Source: an uncultured Clostridia bacterium
GTDB taxonomy: Bacteria > Bacillota > Clostridia > Oscillospirales > CAG-272
Direction: 5' to 3'
Assembly: GCA_937898155.1 (NCBI GenBank)
Contig: CALEJO010000027.1
Location: 1-22,810 of the forward strand
Length of the DNA: 22,810 nt
Both the position numbers and the translations under genes were made by a program. Positions 14,619 through 22,491 of the stretch are shown here, piece by piece. Each line of letters starts with the position of its first letter. Within the stretch, counting starts at the first letter, position 1. Under the pieces are notes generated by a model that was not told the DNA's origin, did no database searches, and worked only from the letters and a program-made list of their open reading frames with translations.

Positions 14619-16547
14619 ATGGCGGGCTTTTCACGCGCGGGTGCCACGGTGCATTCGCTCGAAACAAAATGGGACGGGGAACGGGAGATCACCGCGCACG
14701 GCGCGTTTGCGCTTGACGCGACGGTGACGTTCCGCATCCGCGTGCCGAGCGGCACGGAAACGGCGGAGATGATCCTGTTTGCCGACGACGGCACGGGCGT
14801 CCGCACGCTCGCACTCACGCAGAGCGGCACGCAACATTTTTCGCTCTCCTTGCCGATGCGGCAGGTCGCCGGCGAGGCGGGGAGCGGGCTCTTCTTCTAT
14901 CAATATCGCGTCAGCGGCGCGTTCGGCGTCTTTGAGACGCGGCACGCGGAAAGCGACGACGCGCTCTCCTACGTAGACGCGGGGCAGGGGCGGCCTGACT
15001 TTCAACTGCTCGTCTACGAGGAGCGGGATTGCCCGCCGGCATGGCTTTACGGCGGCACGGTCTATCAGATTTTCCCCGACCGCTTTTTCGAGGGCGATCC
15101 GCGCGGAAAAGAAGACCTCGTCGCAGAAAAGGGCGGTGTGCTGTGTCGCGACGAAGCTTCGTTCGCGTCGCAGATGCGCGACCGCAAACAAAATCAGAAA
15201 AACAATCTCTTTTTCGGTGGGGACCTCGACGGCATCGTGAAAAAGATGGATCATCTCGTCTCGCTCGGCGTGACGGCGCTCTATCTGAATCCGATCTTTT
15301 CGTCGCCGTCCAACCACCGATATAATACGTCGGATTATCATAAGATCGAGGCGATGCTCGGCGGCGAGGCGGCGTTCCGTCGCCTGATCGACGCGGCACA
15401 CGCGCACGGGATCGCGGTGATCCTCGACGGGGTATTCAATCACACGGGAGACGACAGCGTCTATTTCGATACGCACGGGCGCGGCGACGTGCCCGGCGCG
15501 GCGGAATCCAAGGACTCGCCCTATTATCCGTGGTTTCATTTTGAATCGTATCCCGATCGCTATGAATCGTGGTGGGGCATCCGCACGCTTCCGCGCGTGA
15601 TGTCCGACGGCGAAGAATATAAGCAATTCGTTTTCGGCGAGGACGGCATCGTGCGGCGGTATCTGCGCATGGGCGCGGATGGCTGGCGTCTCGACGTCGC
15701 CGATGAGCTTTCCGACGAGTTTCTCGCGGAGCTCCGCACGGCGGCGCGCGCGGAAAAGAAAGACGCGCTCGTTCTCGGTGAGGTCTGGGAGGACGCGACG
15801 ACGAAGATTTCTTATGGCAAGCGCCGCGCCTATCTCTGCGGCAGGGAACTCGACTCGGTGATGAACTATCCGATCCGGAGCGCGATCCTTGAATATCTGA
15901 CGCGCGGGGACGCGCTTCTGATGCGTCGCGCGCTGACGCATATTTACGGCAACTATCCGACGCCCGCCGTGAACGCGCTTTGGAATCTGCTCGGCACGCA
16001 CGATACGCCGCGCGCGCTGACGGTGCTTTCCGGCGAGGATGAGGATGCGATCCCCTACGAAGCACGCGCGGGCTATCGGATGAGCGAAGAAAAAAAGAAA
16101 CTTGCCACGGCGCGGATGCGTCTCGCCGTGACGATGCAGATGACGCTTCCCGGTGTGCCGTGCATCTATTACGGCGACGAGGCGGAGGCGGAGGGCTTCC
16201 GCGATCCGTTCTGCCGGATGCCGCTCTCCTGGGAGCGGACGGAAAACACGATCTGCCGGCTCTATCGCAAACTCGGCGCGCTCCGCAAACGCGAGCCGCT
16301 CCTCGCGACGGGCGAATTCGCACTGATCTATATCGACGCCGAGGTGCTTTGCTACGAGCGGCGCGGCGAGACCGAAACGCTCGTCGTGTTCCTGAACCGC
16401 AGCACGGAGCCCTACGCGTTTTACGCGCCCGACGGCGCGGAGATGCTGATTGGCAAGCCGAATCCGCGACCGATGGAGGCGCTTGTCGCTCGCATCCGCA
16501 CGGGGACGGAATACAGTTTTTATCCGATAAAGGAGATGACAGAATGA
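14619..16547 (+). CDS. GH13 alpha-glucan hydrolase (neopullulanase/cyclomaltodextrinase-like)
   Basis: An intracellular enzyme that would hydrolyse maltodextrins or branched limit dextrins left by the phosphorylase. The 642 residues comprise an N-terminal beta domain (about 1-135) and a GH13 barrel beginning YQIFPDRFFEGDP (149-161). All four conserved regions are present: DGVFNH (270-275), WRLDV with nucleophile D359, LGEVW with acid/base E388, and GTHD with D462. A C-terminal beta domain of about 90 residues follows. ATG 14619 has AAAGGA at 14607-14612; longer in-frame starts lie inside glgP. The stop overlaps the next gene as ATGA. It most likely serves as the debrancher of this locus, since no GlgX or TreX type gene is visible; the precise bond preference is not shown. 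Confidence 0.9.
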   Translation: MAGFSRAGATVHSLETKWDGEREITAHGAFALDATVTFRIRVPSGTETAEMILFADDGTGVRTLALTQSGTQHFSLSLPMRQVAGEAGSGLFFYQYRVSGAFGVFETRHAESDDALSYVDAGQGRPDFQLLVYEERDCPPAWLYGGTVYQIFPDRFFEGDPRGKEDLVAEKGGVLCRDEASFASQMRDRKQNQKNNLFFGGDLDGIVKKMDHLVSLGVTALYLNPIFSSPSNHRYNTSDYHKIEAMLGGEAAFRRLIDAAHAHGIAVILDGVFNHTGDDSVYFDTHGRGDVPGAAESKDSPYYPWFHFESYPDRYESWWGIRTLPRVMSDGEEYKQFVFGEDGIVRRYLRMGADGWRLDVADELSDEFLAELRTAARAEKKDALVLGEVWEDATTKISYGKRRAYLCGRELDSVMNYPIRSAILEYLTRGDALLMRRALTHIYGNYPTPAVNALWNLLGTHDTPRALTVLSGEDEDAIPYEARAGYRMSEEKKKLATARMRLAVTMQMTLPGVPCIYYGDEAEAEGFRDPFCRMPLSWERTENTICRLYRKLGALRKREPLLATGEFALIYIDAEVLCYERRGETETLVVFLNRSTEPYAFYAPDGAEMLIGKPNPRPMEALVARIRTGTEYSFYPIKEMTE

Positions 16548-16890
16548 AACGGCTTCTGGCGCTTTTGCTCGTGACGCTGACGGCAGTATGCTGCTTCGGT
16601 TGCGGCACGGAGAGTGAAATCGTGATCCGCACTGCCGAGCGCACGACCGCGTCCGCTTCGGGCGGGGAAGTCGCCGAGGAGACGATGACCTTCAGGTCGT
16701 CAATAAAAATACGAAAAAATATCATTTGTCCGAGGATTGCACCTACGTCAAAAAGACGGCGGAGGAAAATCGCATGACGCTGACCGTCTCCGGCGAAGAC
16801 GAGCTGCTTTCTTTCGGATATTCACCGTGCAGTTATTGCGCAAAGAAAGAACCGACCGGGACGGACACGACCGACCTCGGCGACGAATAG
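16544..16890 (+). pseudogene. Small lipoprotein with a cysteine motif, interrupted by a one-base frameshift
   Basis: From ATG 16544 (AAGGAG at 16530-16535; ATGA overlap with the GH13 stop) the frame encodes a short signal peptide MKRLLALLLVTLTAVCC, a cysteine at residue 20 after FG suited to lipidation, then a Thr/Ser/Glu-rich linker. After about codon 48 this frame turns into arginine-rich nonsense and stops at 16777. The neighbouring frame from about 16687 instead reads VVNKNTKKYHLSEDC, continuing with YVKK and GYSPCSYCAKK, and stops at 16890. That pattern (H, C, later PCxxC) resembles the small metal-binding cysteine module found at the ends of many Clostridia surface proteins and related to the Ada zinc fold. 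One base seems to be missing near 16684-16697. Function unknown; a genuine mutation or an assembly error are both possible. Confidence 0.7.
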
Positions 16891-16903
16891 AAAGGACTAC
16901 TTT

Positions 16904-19117
16904 ATGGAACGGGAATTTCTTTTGGGAGAGCGCCGTGTGCGCCTGACCGCGTATGCGGAAAACATCATTCGCGTTTGCGTGAGCGAAACGTTCACGCCGT
17001 CGCTTTTTGACCGCTACGGACTCTATCGCAAGCCGGAGGAGGCGGGCGAGGAGATCGAAAACGGCATCAAAGCGGGCGACCTTTCCGTGATTTACGCGGA
17101 CGGAACGCTGACGGTCCGCTCGCCGCGGATGGAGAGAACGATCTCTCTTTCCTCCGACGACACCGACGCGGTGAAAACCTACTTCAATGAGAAGCTCAAC
17201 GGAATGCGTCCTCTGCCGAAGCAGATCATCGGCGAGGAAGCCAAGCGCGGATACGGTTCGGTCGATTTCCAGACGGATCCGAAATATTTCACGCTTTCCG
17301 GCGTGGAAGACGAGCGTTTTTACGGTCTCGGCGCTGCGAATCCCGACCGTATCGTGCTGAACGGCGGCACTTATCTCGAACGCGTCGTCTATCAGAGCAA
17401 CGAAATGCCGGTCCCGTTCTTCATGACGAAAGCGGGCTACGGCGTGCTGTGCAATGCGACGGTCTGGCACGGCATCGACGTATGCGCACGTCGGGCAGAC
17501 GAGATTTGCTGGTATCTGCCGGCGGGGGATATCGACTTCTTCGTATTTGCGGGCGACGATCTGCCGTCTTTGCTCGAACGCTTCACCTATATCACGGGAC
17601 GCCCGATGCTCCTGCCGAAATGGGCATACGGACTGACGTTCATCGAACAATATAACGCCGACCAGTTCGAGGTCATGCGCGACGCGGCGACGTTCCGCGA
17701 AAAGGGATATCCCTGCGACGCGATCAGTCTCGAGCCCGGCTGGATGGAGAAACGATACGACTTCTCCGTGAACAAGAAATGGAACACACAGCGTTTCTTC
17801 ATCAACGATTGGGCGCGGAGCGATCACCCGGGCGACGTCAATACGCACTTTTTCTCCGCGGCGCTGAAACGCTACGGCTTCAAACTGCATCTGTGGCTCT
17901 GCTGTGAGCACGATCTGACCGCCGAGGAGGAGCGCCGCATCGGAAACGACGTCGCGCCCGAAATCCCCGACTGGTTCGATCATCTGAAACGCTTCGTCAA
18001 CGACGGCGCGGCGTCGTTCAAGCTCGATCCGTGCCACACCGTCGATAACGCCGACGAGCGCCGTGTTTACGCGAACGGAATCGGCGAGCCGATGATGCAC
18101 AATCTGATCCAGACGATCTATGTGCGCGATATGTATCGCGGCGCATCCGAATATACGAATCTCCGCCCGATGCACCACTATTGCGGCGCGTATACGGGCA
18201 CGGGTGCCTATACCGCGACGACGACCGGCGACTCCGGCGGGCGGCTGAAAACGCTCGTCTGGATCCTCAACTGCGGTATGTCCGGCATCTCCAATCTGAC
18301 GTGCGACATGGAGATTTTCCAGAAGCACACGATCCATTATTGCTTCTTCACCGCGTGGTGCCAGCTCAACAGCTGGTCCGGCTACTGCCATCCGTGGTGG
18401 GCGGGCGAAGAGCTCGAACCGGTCTTCAATTTCTATGATAAACTCCGCTATCGCCTGCTTCCGTATATCTATTCGACGGCGATCGGCGCGAATCTGACGG
18501 GTATGCCGATCTGCCGCGCGATGCCGCTGATGTTTGAGGACGGCGAGGTGGAAAACGCCGTTTGCGAATATATGTTCGGCGAAAATCTGCTGGTCGGCGC
18601 GTTCTCCGATGAAATCTATCTGCCCGCCGGCAACGTGTGGATCGACTATTGGTCGGGCAAGGTCTACGAGGGCGGACAAACGATCAAGCCGGAAGTGCCG
18701 ACAGATCGCGGCGGTCATCTCTTCGTGCGTGGCGGCGCGATTTTGCCGACCGACGAGCCGAAGCAGTTTACCGCGCCCGGTGACACGAAGCATCTGATTC
18801 TTGAACTTTACCCGCACGGCGCGTCGTTCTACGATCTTTACGAAGACGACGGGCTGACGCTCGAATATCAAAACGGCAAACGCACCTGCACACGTCTTTC
18901 GATGGTGGAGGGCGACGGCATCTGCAATATCGGCATCGGCGACCGCGAGGGCGACTTTACGGGCATCGGCGAGCGCACTTACGGCGTTCGTCTCTTTGCC
19001 GCGCAGAAGCCGAAGTCCGTTTCGGTCGGCGGCAAAAAGGTGCCGTTCGAGTGGGACGGCAGATATGTGACATTCGAGCTCGGAACCGAGACCGAAGCGA
19101 CCGTGGTCCTTGCATAA
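16904..19117 (+). CDS. GH31 family alpha-glycosidase
   Basis: A retaining exo-glycosidase, cytoplasmic (no signal peptide), with 737 residues. It begins with an N-terminal beta-sandwich (about 1-235, including the family block RFYGLGAANPDRIVLNGG at 138-155). The barrel starts at LPKWAYGL; the nucleophile is D375 in SFKLDPCHT and the acid/base D443 in TTGDSGG. C-terminal beta domains follow, with the typical LPAGNVWIDYWSGKVYEGG and LFVRGGAILP blocks. The ATG at 16904 has AAAGGA at 16891-16896. Around the active site it differs from standard maltase-type members (LEPGWMEKRYDF, LWLCCEHDL, many cysteines), so specificity could be alpha-glucose, alpha-xylose, alpha-galactose or an amino sugar. Placement after glgP and GH13 favours alpha-glucosides, but this is only context. 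Confidence 0.88.
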   Translation: MEREFLLGERRVRLTAYAENIIRVCVSETFTPSLFDRYGLYRKPEEAGEEIENGIKAGDLSVIYADGTLTVRSPRMERTISLSSDDTDAVKTYFNEKLNGMRPLPKQIIGEEAKRGYGSVDFQTDPKYFTLSGVEDERFYGLGAANPDRIVLNGGTYLERVVYQSNEMPVPFFMTKAGYGVLCNATVWHGIDVCARRADEICWYLPAGDIDFFVFAGDDLPSLLERFTYITGRPMLLPKWAYGLTFIEQYNADQFEVMRDAATFREKGYPCDAISLEPGWMEKRYDFSVNKKWNTQRFFINDWARSDHPGDVNTHFFSAALKRYGFKLHLWLCCEHDLTAEEERRIGNDVAPEIPDWFDHLKRFVNDGAASFKLDPCHTVDNADERRVYANGIGEPMMHNLIQTIYVRDMYRGASEYTNLRPMHHYCGAYTGTGAYTATTTGDSGGRLKTLVWILNCGMSGISNLTCDMEIFQKHTIHYCFFTAWCQLNSWSGYCHPWWAGEELEPVFNFYDKLRYRLLPYIYSTAIGANLTGMPICRAMPLMFEDGEVENAVCEYMFGENLLVGAFSDEIYLPAGNVWIDYWSGKVYEGGQTIKPEVPTDRGGHLFVRGGAILPTDEPKQFTAPGDTKHLILELYPHGASFYDLYEDDGLTLEYQNGKRTCTRLSMVEGDGICNIGIGDREGDFTGIGERTYGVRLFAAQKPKSVSVGGKKVPFEWDGRYVTFELGTETEATVVLA

Positions 19118-19141
19118 TAGGGCAAAAAGGAGAATACGATT

Positions 19142-19777
19142 ATGTTGGAACTCAAAAATACGTCCGTGATGAATCTCGAAAACGCGATCCGCGGCGCACG
19201 GAACCCGATGAACAGTTGGGCGCGCAGCGACAGCGCATATGATGAAAACGGCAATTACATTCTCGGCGAAAACGACCTTTCGCTGGCGATGCGGCTCTGC
19301 AAATCCGGCTCCGATCATCGTAAATTTATCCGTCAGATCTTCGTCAGCGTGGACATTCTGGCGCCGCTTTACTGGTGGAAGGAATTCGACACCTATAAGG
19401 TCGGCACCGTCGCCAACTCGACGAGCACGATGCACAAGATTCAGGCAAAAGCGTTTGCCCGCGAGGATTTTTCGTGCGATCATATGACCGATACGGCGCT
19501 CGCGGCGCTCGACACGCTGATCGCCGTGCTGGAAGATCGCCGGCAAAAATTCCTCGAAACGAAAGACAAAACGTATTGGTATGACATGATCCAGCTTTTG
19601 CCGTCGAGCTATCAGCAGCTTCGCACGGTGACGCTGAATTATGAGGTGCTCGTCAATATCTATTACGCGCGCCGCAACCATAAGCTCGACGAATGGCACG
19701 CGCTCTGCGCGTGGATCGAAACGCTCCCTTATGCCAAGGAAATGATCCTTTCGATCGAAAATAAGGAGAATATCTGA
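19142..19777 (+). CDS. Conserved protein with apparent ThyX-like fold, function unknown
   Basis: The protein has 211 residues. Order and spacing of conserved blocks resemble flavin-dependent thymidylate synthase ThyX: AIRGARNPMNSW (16-27) near the place of the ThyX AARVS block, then HRKFIRQIFVSVDILAPLYW, then WWKEFDTYKVGTVANSTSTM. The last is where ThyX carries RHRxxSxNExSxRY. The C-terminal half has QLLPSSYQQLR and EVLVNIYYARRNHKLDEWHA, aligning with the LP-N-R-W-NxxxLxxFLxxR...H..W block of ThyX. The RHR residues themselves are replaced by DTYK, so thymidylate synthase activity is doubtful. Homology was judged by eye. ATG 19142 has AAGGAG at 19127-19132. The stop is one base from the GH29 start, so the two are probably translated together. 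Confidence 0.75.
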   Translation: MLELKNTSVMNLENAIRGARNPMNSWARSDSAYDENGNYILGENDLSLAMRLCKSGSDHRKFIRQIFVSVDILAPLYWWKEFDTYKVGTVANSTSTMHKIQAKAFAREDFSCDHMTDTALAALDTLIAVLEDRRQKFLETKDKTYWYDMIQLLPSSYQQLRTVTLNYEVLVNIYYARRNHKLDEWHALCAWIETLPYAKEMILSIENKENI

Positions 19778-19778
19778 C

Positions 19779-20258
19779 ATGGAAACGATAGAAGAATACC
19801 GCACGAGAGCGAAAAAATATGAAGAAGAGACGCACGCGTCGCACGATCGCCGCGCGGCGTGGTTCCGCGAAGCGCGGTTTGGACTATTCATTCATTACGG
19901 ACTGTTTGCTTCCTACGGGATGGGCGAATGGGCACAGCTTTCGGAAAACTGGAAGGTCGCCGACTACGAGGCGCTTGCCAAGGAATTTTGCCCGAAAAAG
20001 GACTGCGCTGACGAATGGTGCCGCCTCGCCAAAGAGGCGGGCGCGAAATACGCCGTTCTGACGACGCGCCACCACGAGGGCTTTTCGCTCTGGGATTCCA
20101 AGGTCAATCCGTTCAATTCCATGAACCTGCTCGGCAGAGATATCGTGCGCGAGTTCGTCGATGCGTTCCGGGCCGAAGGGCTTAAGGTCGGGCTCTATTA
20201 TTCGGTCATTGACTGGCATCATCCCGATTTCACCATTGACAAGTGCTCCCCGCGTTGA
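19779..20258 (+). pseudogene. GH29 alpha-L-fucosidase, N-terminal fragment (premature stop)
   Basis: The frame gives 159 residues of a GH29 barrel start: WFREARFGLFIHYGLFASYG (28-47), KYAVLTTRHHEGFSLWDSK (the HHEGF signature) and GLKVGLYYSVIDWHHPDF, ending in FTIDKC then SPR and a TGA at 20256. GH29 enzymes remove terminal alpha-L-fucose. No catalytic aspartate is included, so this piece alone cannot be active. AAGGAG at 19763-19768 lies inside the end of the preceding gene. The frame breaks exactly where a second, diverged copy of its last segment begins (see the next entry). Confidence 0.85.
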
Positions 20259-21234
20259 TGCGTGCCGCAAATACGGCTTGCACGTCGGGCTTTATTCCTC
20301 GCTGATGGAATGGCGCCACCCCGACAGCTGGCGCTGTATGTATGACGCCGAGGCGCGTGCGAGATACACGAAATATATCGAAGACCTGAATATCGAGCTT
20401 TGCTCGAACTACGGCAAGATCGACCTTCTTTTCTACGATATGCCGTGGCCGCAGATGAGCACGAAGGATTGGGATTCCGTCACGCGGAACGCAAAGCTCC
20501 GCGCGCTCCAACCCGACATGATGATCAACAATCGCAGCCGTATGGCGGAGGATTATTTCACGCCGGAGGAAACGCTGAACTTCCCGCCGAACGAGGGCAA
20601 GGCCGTCGCGGAGGGCGCGGATTGGGAAGCGTGCATGACGTTCAACGGCTTCTCGTGGGGCTATGTGGACGAGGAGCAGGTCGCGCCGTATTGCTATTCG
20701 GCAAATCAGGTCGTCCGCATTCTGCAAAAGGTGACGCACGGCGGCGGCAATCTGCTGATCAATATCGGCCCGAAAGCGGACGGTAGCGTTCCGATCGATT
20801 CCGCCGAGCCGCTCCGCAAGGTCGGCGCTTGGCTCCGCGAAAACGGAGAAGCGGTCTACGGTCTGCATTACCGCAAATACGCGGGTGACATTCAGGCGAA
20901 CCAAGTCGGCAACTGCACGGCGTCGCCCGACAAAAAGACTGTCTACGTCTGGAATTACATTTGGCCGCACACGGGGACGATGATCCTCGGCGGATACAAA
21001 AACGCGCCGCGCCGCGTGACGGTGCTGGCGACGGGCGAGGAGATTTCGTGCCGCCGCGACGGATACCGGCTCATCCTCGAAAAACTTCCGGAGAAATCGC
21101 CGGACAAAACGCTCGGCATCGCGGTTTTGAAGATGGAATTCGACGAGCCGGCGGAGTATCTTTACGGCAGTTATTATCCGCAGTTCGGGCCGCAGAACGG
21201 CATCGACCTTTCCGACGGACTCGGCAATCCGTGA
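20254..21234 (+). pseudogene. GH29 alpha-L-fucosidase, C-terminal fragment, out of frame with the N-terminal part
   Basis: Starting at VDACRKYGLHVGLYSSLMEW (homologous to VDAFRAEGLKVGLYYSVIDW of the upstream piece) the +1-shifted frame runs 326 residues to 21234. It holds the likely nucleophile aspartate in KIDLLFYDMPWP, the NNR block (MMINNRSR), and the end of the barrel VTHGGGNLLINIGPKADGS, then a C-terminal beta domain. Joined to residues 1-126 of the upstream fragment it would make a GH29 of about 450 residues, the normal size. There is no start codon with a ribosome site at its beginning. It looks like the rear part of a second fucosidase gene joined to the front of the first. Confidence 0.8.
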
Positions 21235-21267
21235 GCGGATTTGATTTTATGGAATTGAGGTTGCGTT

Positions 21268-22455
21268 ATGAAGCATGATTTTGAAACGATTGTGGATCGG
21301 AGCCGCGCGGGCTCATTCAAATGGGACGAGATGAAAGCGTATCCGAATACGCCGGCGGGCACGGTCCCGCTTTCCGTGGCGGATATGGAATTCAAAAACG
21401 CGCCCGAGATCGTCGAGGGGCTGAAAGAATATCTTGACACGATGATCCTCGGCTATACCGGCCCGACCGACGAGTATTATCAGGCGATCATCGGCTGGAT
21501 GGAGCGCAGACACGGCTATTCGCCGAAAAAAGAATGGTTCGTCACGTTCGCGGGCATCGTTTCGGCGATCCGTGCGATGGTCGCCGCCTATACCGCGCCG
21601 ACAGATGCCGTTCTGATCACGACACCCGTTTACGCGCAGTTTCGCGGAGCGGCGGAATTTCATCACCGCGCCGTCGTAGAGAATCCGCTGATCGAAAAGG
21701 ACGGGGAATACTTCTTCGATTTCGCCGACTTTGAGGCGAAAGCGAAACGTCCCGACGTCACGCTTTATATCATGTGTAGCCCGCACAACCCGACCGGACA
21801 CGTCTGGACGGCGGAGGAGGTCCGCCGTATCGCGGAAATTTGCTATGAAAACGGGGTATTCATCGTTTCCGACGAGATTCACTCCGATCTGCTGTTCAAA
21901 GGGCAGAAGCATACCTCGATGATGACGCTGGAAGAAAAATACCGCGACAACTGCGCGGTTTGCACGTCGCCGAGCAAGACGTTCAACCTCGCGGGGATGC
22001 AGGCATCGAACATCTTTATTTCCGATGCCGCCCGTCGCGAGAAGATGATGACGAAACGCTCGTCGCTCAACGCGCTCAGCTATCAAGCGGCACGGCTCGC
22101 CTATACGGAATGCGACGGTTGGTATGAGGAAATGCTCGATTACGTCGAGCAAAACGCCGATTATCTCATCGACTTCTGTCAAAAGAGAATGCCGTTCGTC
22201 GGCGTGAAAAAGCCGGAGGGCACGTATCTCATCTGGCTCGATTTCCGCAAGCTCGGTCTTTCGCGCGAGGCGCAGGAAACGCTGATGAAGGAAAAGGCGC
22301 ACGCCTTTTTCGATGAGGGCTGGATCTTCGGCGACGCAGGCGAGGGCTTTGAGCGGATCAATCTCGCTTGCCCGCGCAGAGTGCTGGCGGAGACGATGGA
22401 GCGCGTGGCGTCGGTGATCGACGAGGAACGCGCCGCAGGAAGAATCAAACTTTGA
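21268..22455 (+). CDS. MalY/PatB family PLP-dependent aminotransferase (probable C-S beta-lyase)
   Basis: A class I/II aminotransferase-fold protein of 395 residues, in the cytoplasm. Landmarks are VPLSVADMEF (33-42, the MalY/PatB N-terminal signature), GYTGP, SPHNPTGHVW (171-180), SDEIHSDLLF with D202 contacting the PLP nitrogen, the Schiff-base lysine K237 in SPSKTFN, and a C-terminal arginine in RINLACPR for the carboxylate. Relatives cleave cystathionine or cysteine conjugates to pyruvate, ammonia and a thiol; E. coli MalY also represses the maltose regulon by binding MalT. No MalT-like gene is seen here, so that role is not supported. ATG 21268 has GAGG at 21257-21260. It is the last gene before the terminator at 22462. 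Confidence 0.9.
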   Translation: MKHDFETIVDRSRAGSFKWDEMKAYPNTPAGTVPLSVADMEFKNAPEIVEGLKEYLDTMILGYTGPTDEYYQAIIGWMERRHGYSPKKEWFVTFAGIVSAIRAMVAAYTAPTDAVLITTPVYAQFRGAAEFHHRAVVENPLIEKDGEYFFDFADFEAKAKRPDVTLYIMCSPHNPTGHVWTAEEVRRIAEICYENGVFIVSDEIHSDLLFKGQKHTSMMTLEEKYRDNCAVCTSPSKTFNLAGMQASNIFISDAARREKMMTKRSSLNALSYQAARLAYTECDGWYEEMLDYVEQNADYLIDFCQKRMPFVGVKKPEGTYLIWLDFRKLGLSREAQETLMKEKAHAFFDEGWIFGDAGEGFERINLACPRRVLAETMERVASVIDEERAAGRIKL

Positions 22456-22461
22456 GACAAG

Positions 22462-22489
22462 AAAAAACCTCGCTTCGGCGAGGTTTTTT
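22462..22489. terminator. Bidirectional terminator with UUCG loop
   Basis: AAAAAACCTCGC (22462-22473) pairs perfectly with GCGAGGTTTTTT (22478-22489) across TTCG. It closes the rightward gene series and also serves the leftward gene ending at 22492. Confidence 0.92.
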
Positions 22490-22491
22490 GA

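Larger units (their letters stand above)
6258..22489 (+). other. Predicted long transcription unit: glycogen cycle plus glycosidases
   Basis: Eleven genes run in the same direction from the promoter at 6258 to the terminator at 22462. Spacing is tight: glgC-glgD 13 bases, glgD-glgA 14, glgP-GH13 17, GH13-lipoprotein ATGA overlap, lipoprotein-GH31 13, ThyX-like-GH29 one base, GH29-aminotransferase 33. The widest gap, 63 bases between glgA and glgP, holds no recognisable promoter or terminator. Co-transcription is inferred from layout only. Confidence 0.6.

Noticed and set aside
16714..16720. A AAA AAT slippery heptamer suggesting programmed -1 frameshifting in the small lipoprotein gene
   Set aside because: The heptamer would shift to the correct frame, but the downstream frame already reads family-like sequence (VVNKNT) before it, from about 16687, so the shift must lie upstream; a simple lost base explains it better.
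16748..19891. A 1047-codon open frame on the minus strand opposite the GH31 and ThyX-like genes
   Set aside because: No recognisable domain, very rich in Arg/His/Val/Asp, no ribosome site. It exists because the GC-rich codon use of the plus-strand genes avoids codons that are stops on the other strand.
20161..20253. Open frame upstream of the GH29 C-terminal fragment as its true N-terminus
   Set aside because: That stretch is the GH29 N-terminal fragment's coding sequence read in another frame; it has no ribosome site and no GH29-like residues.
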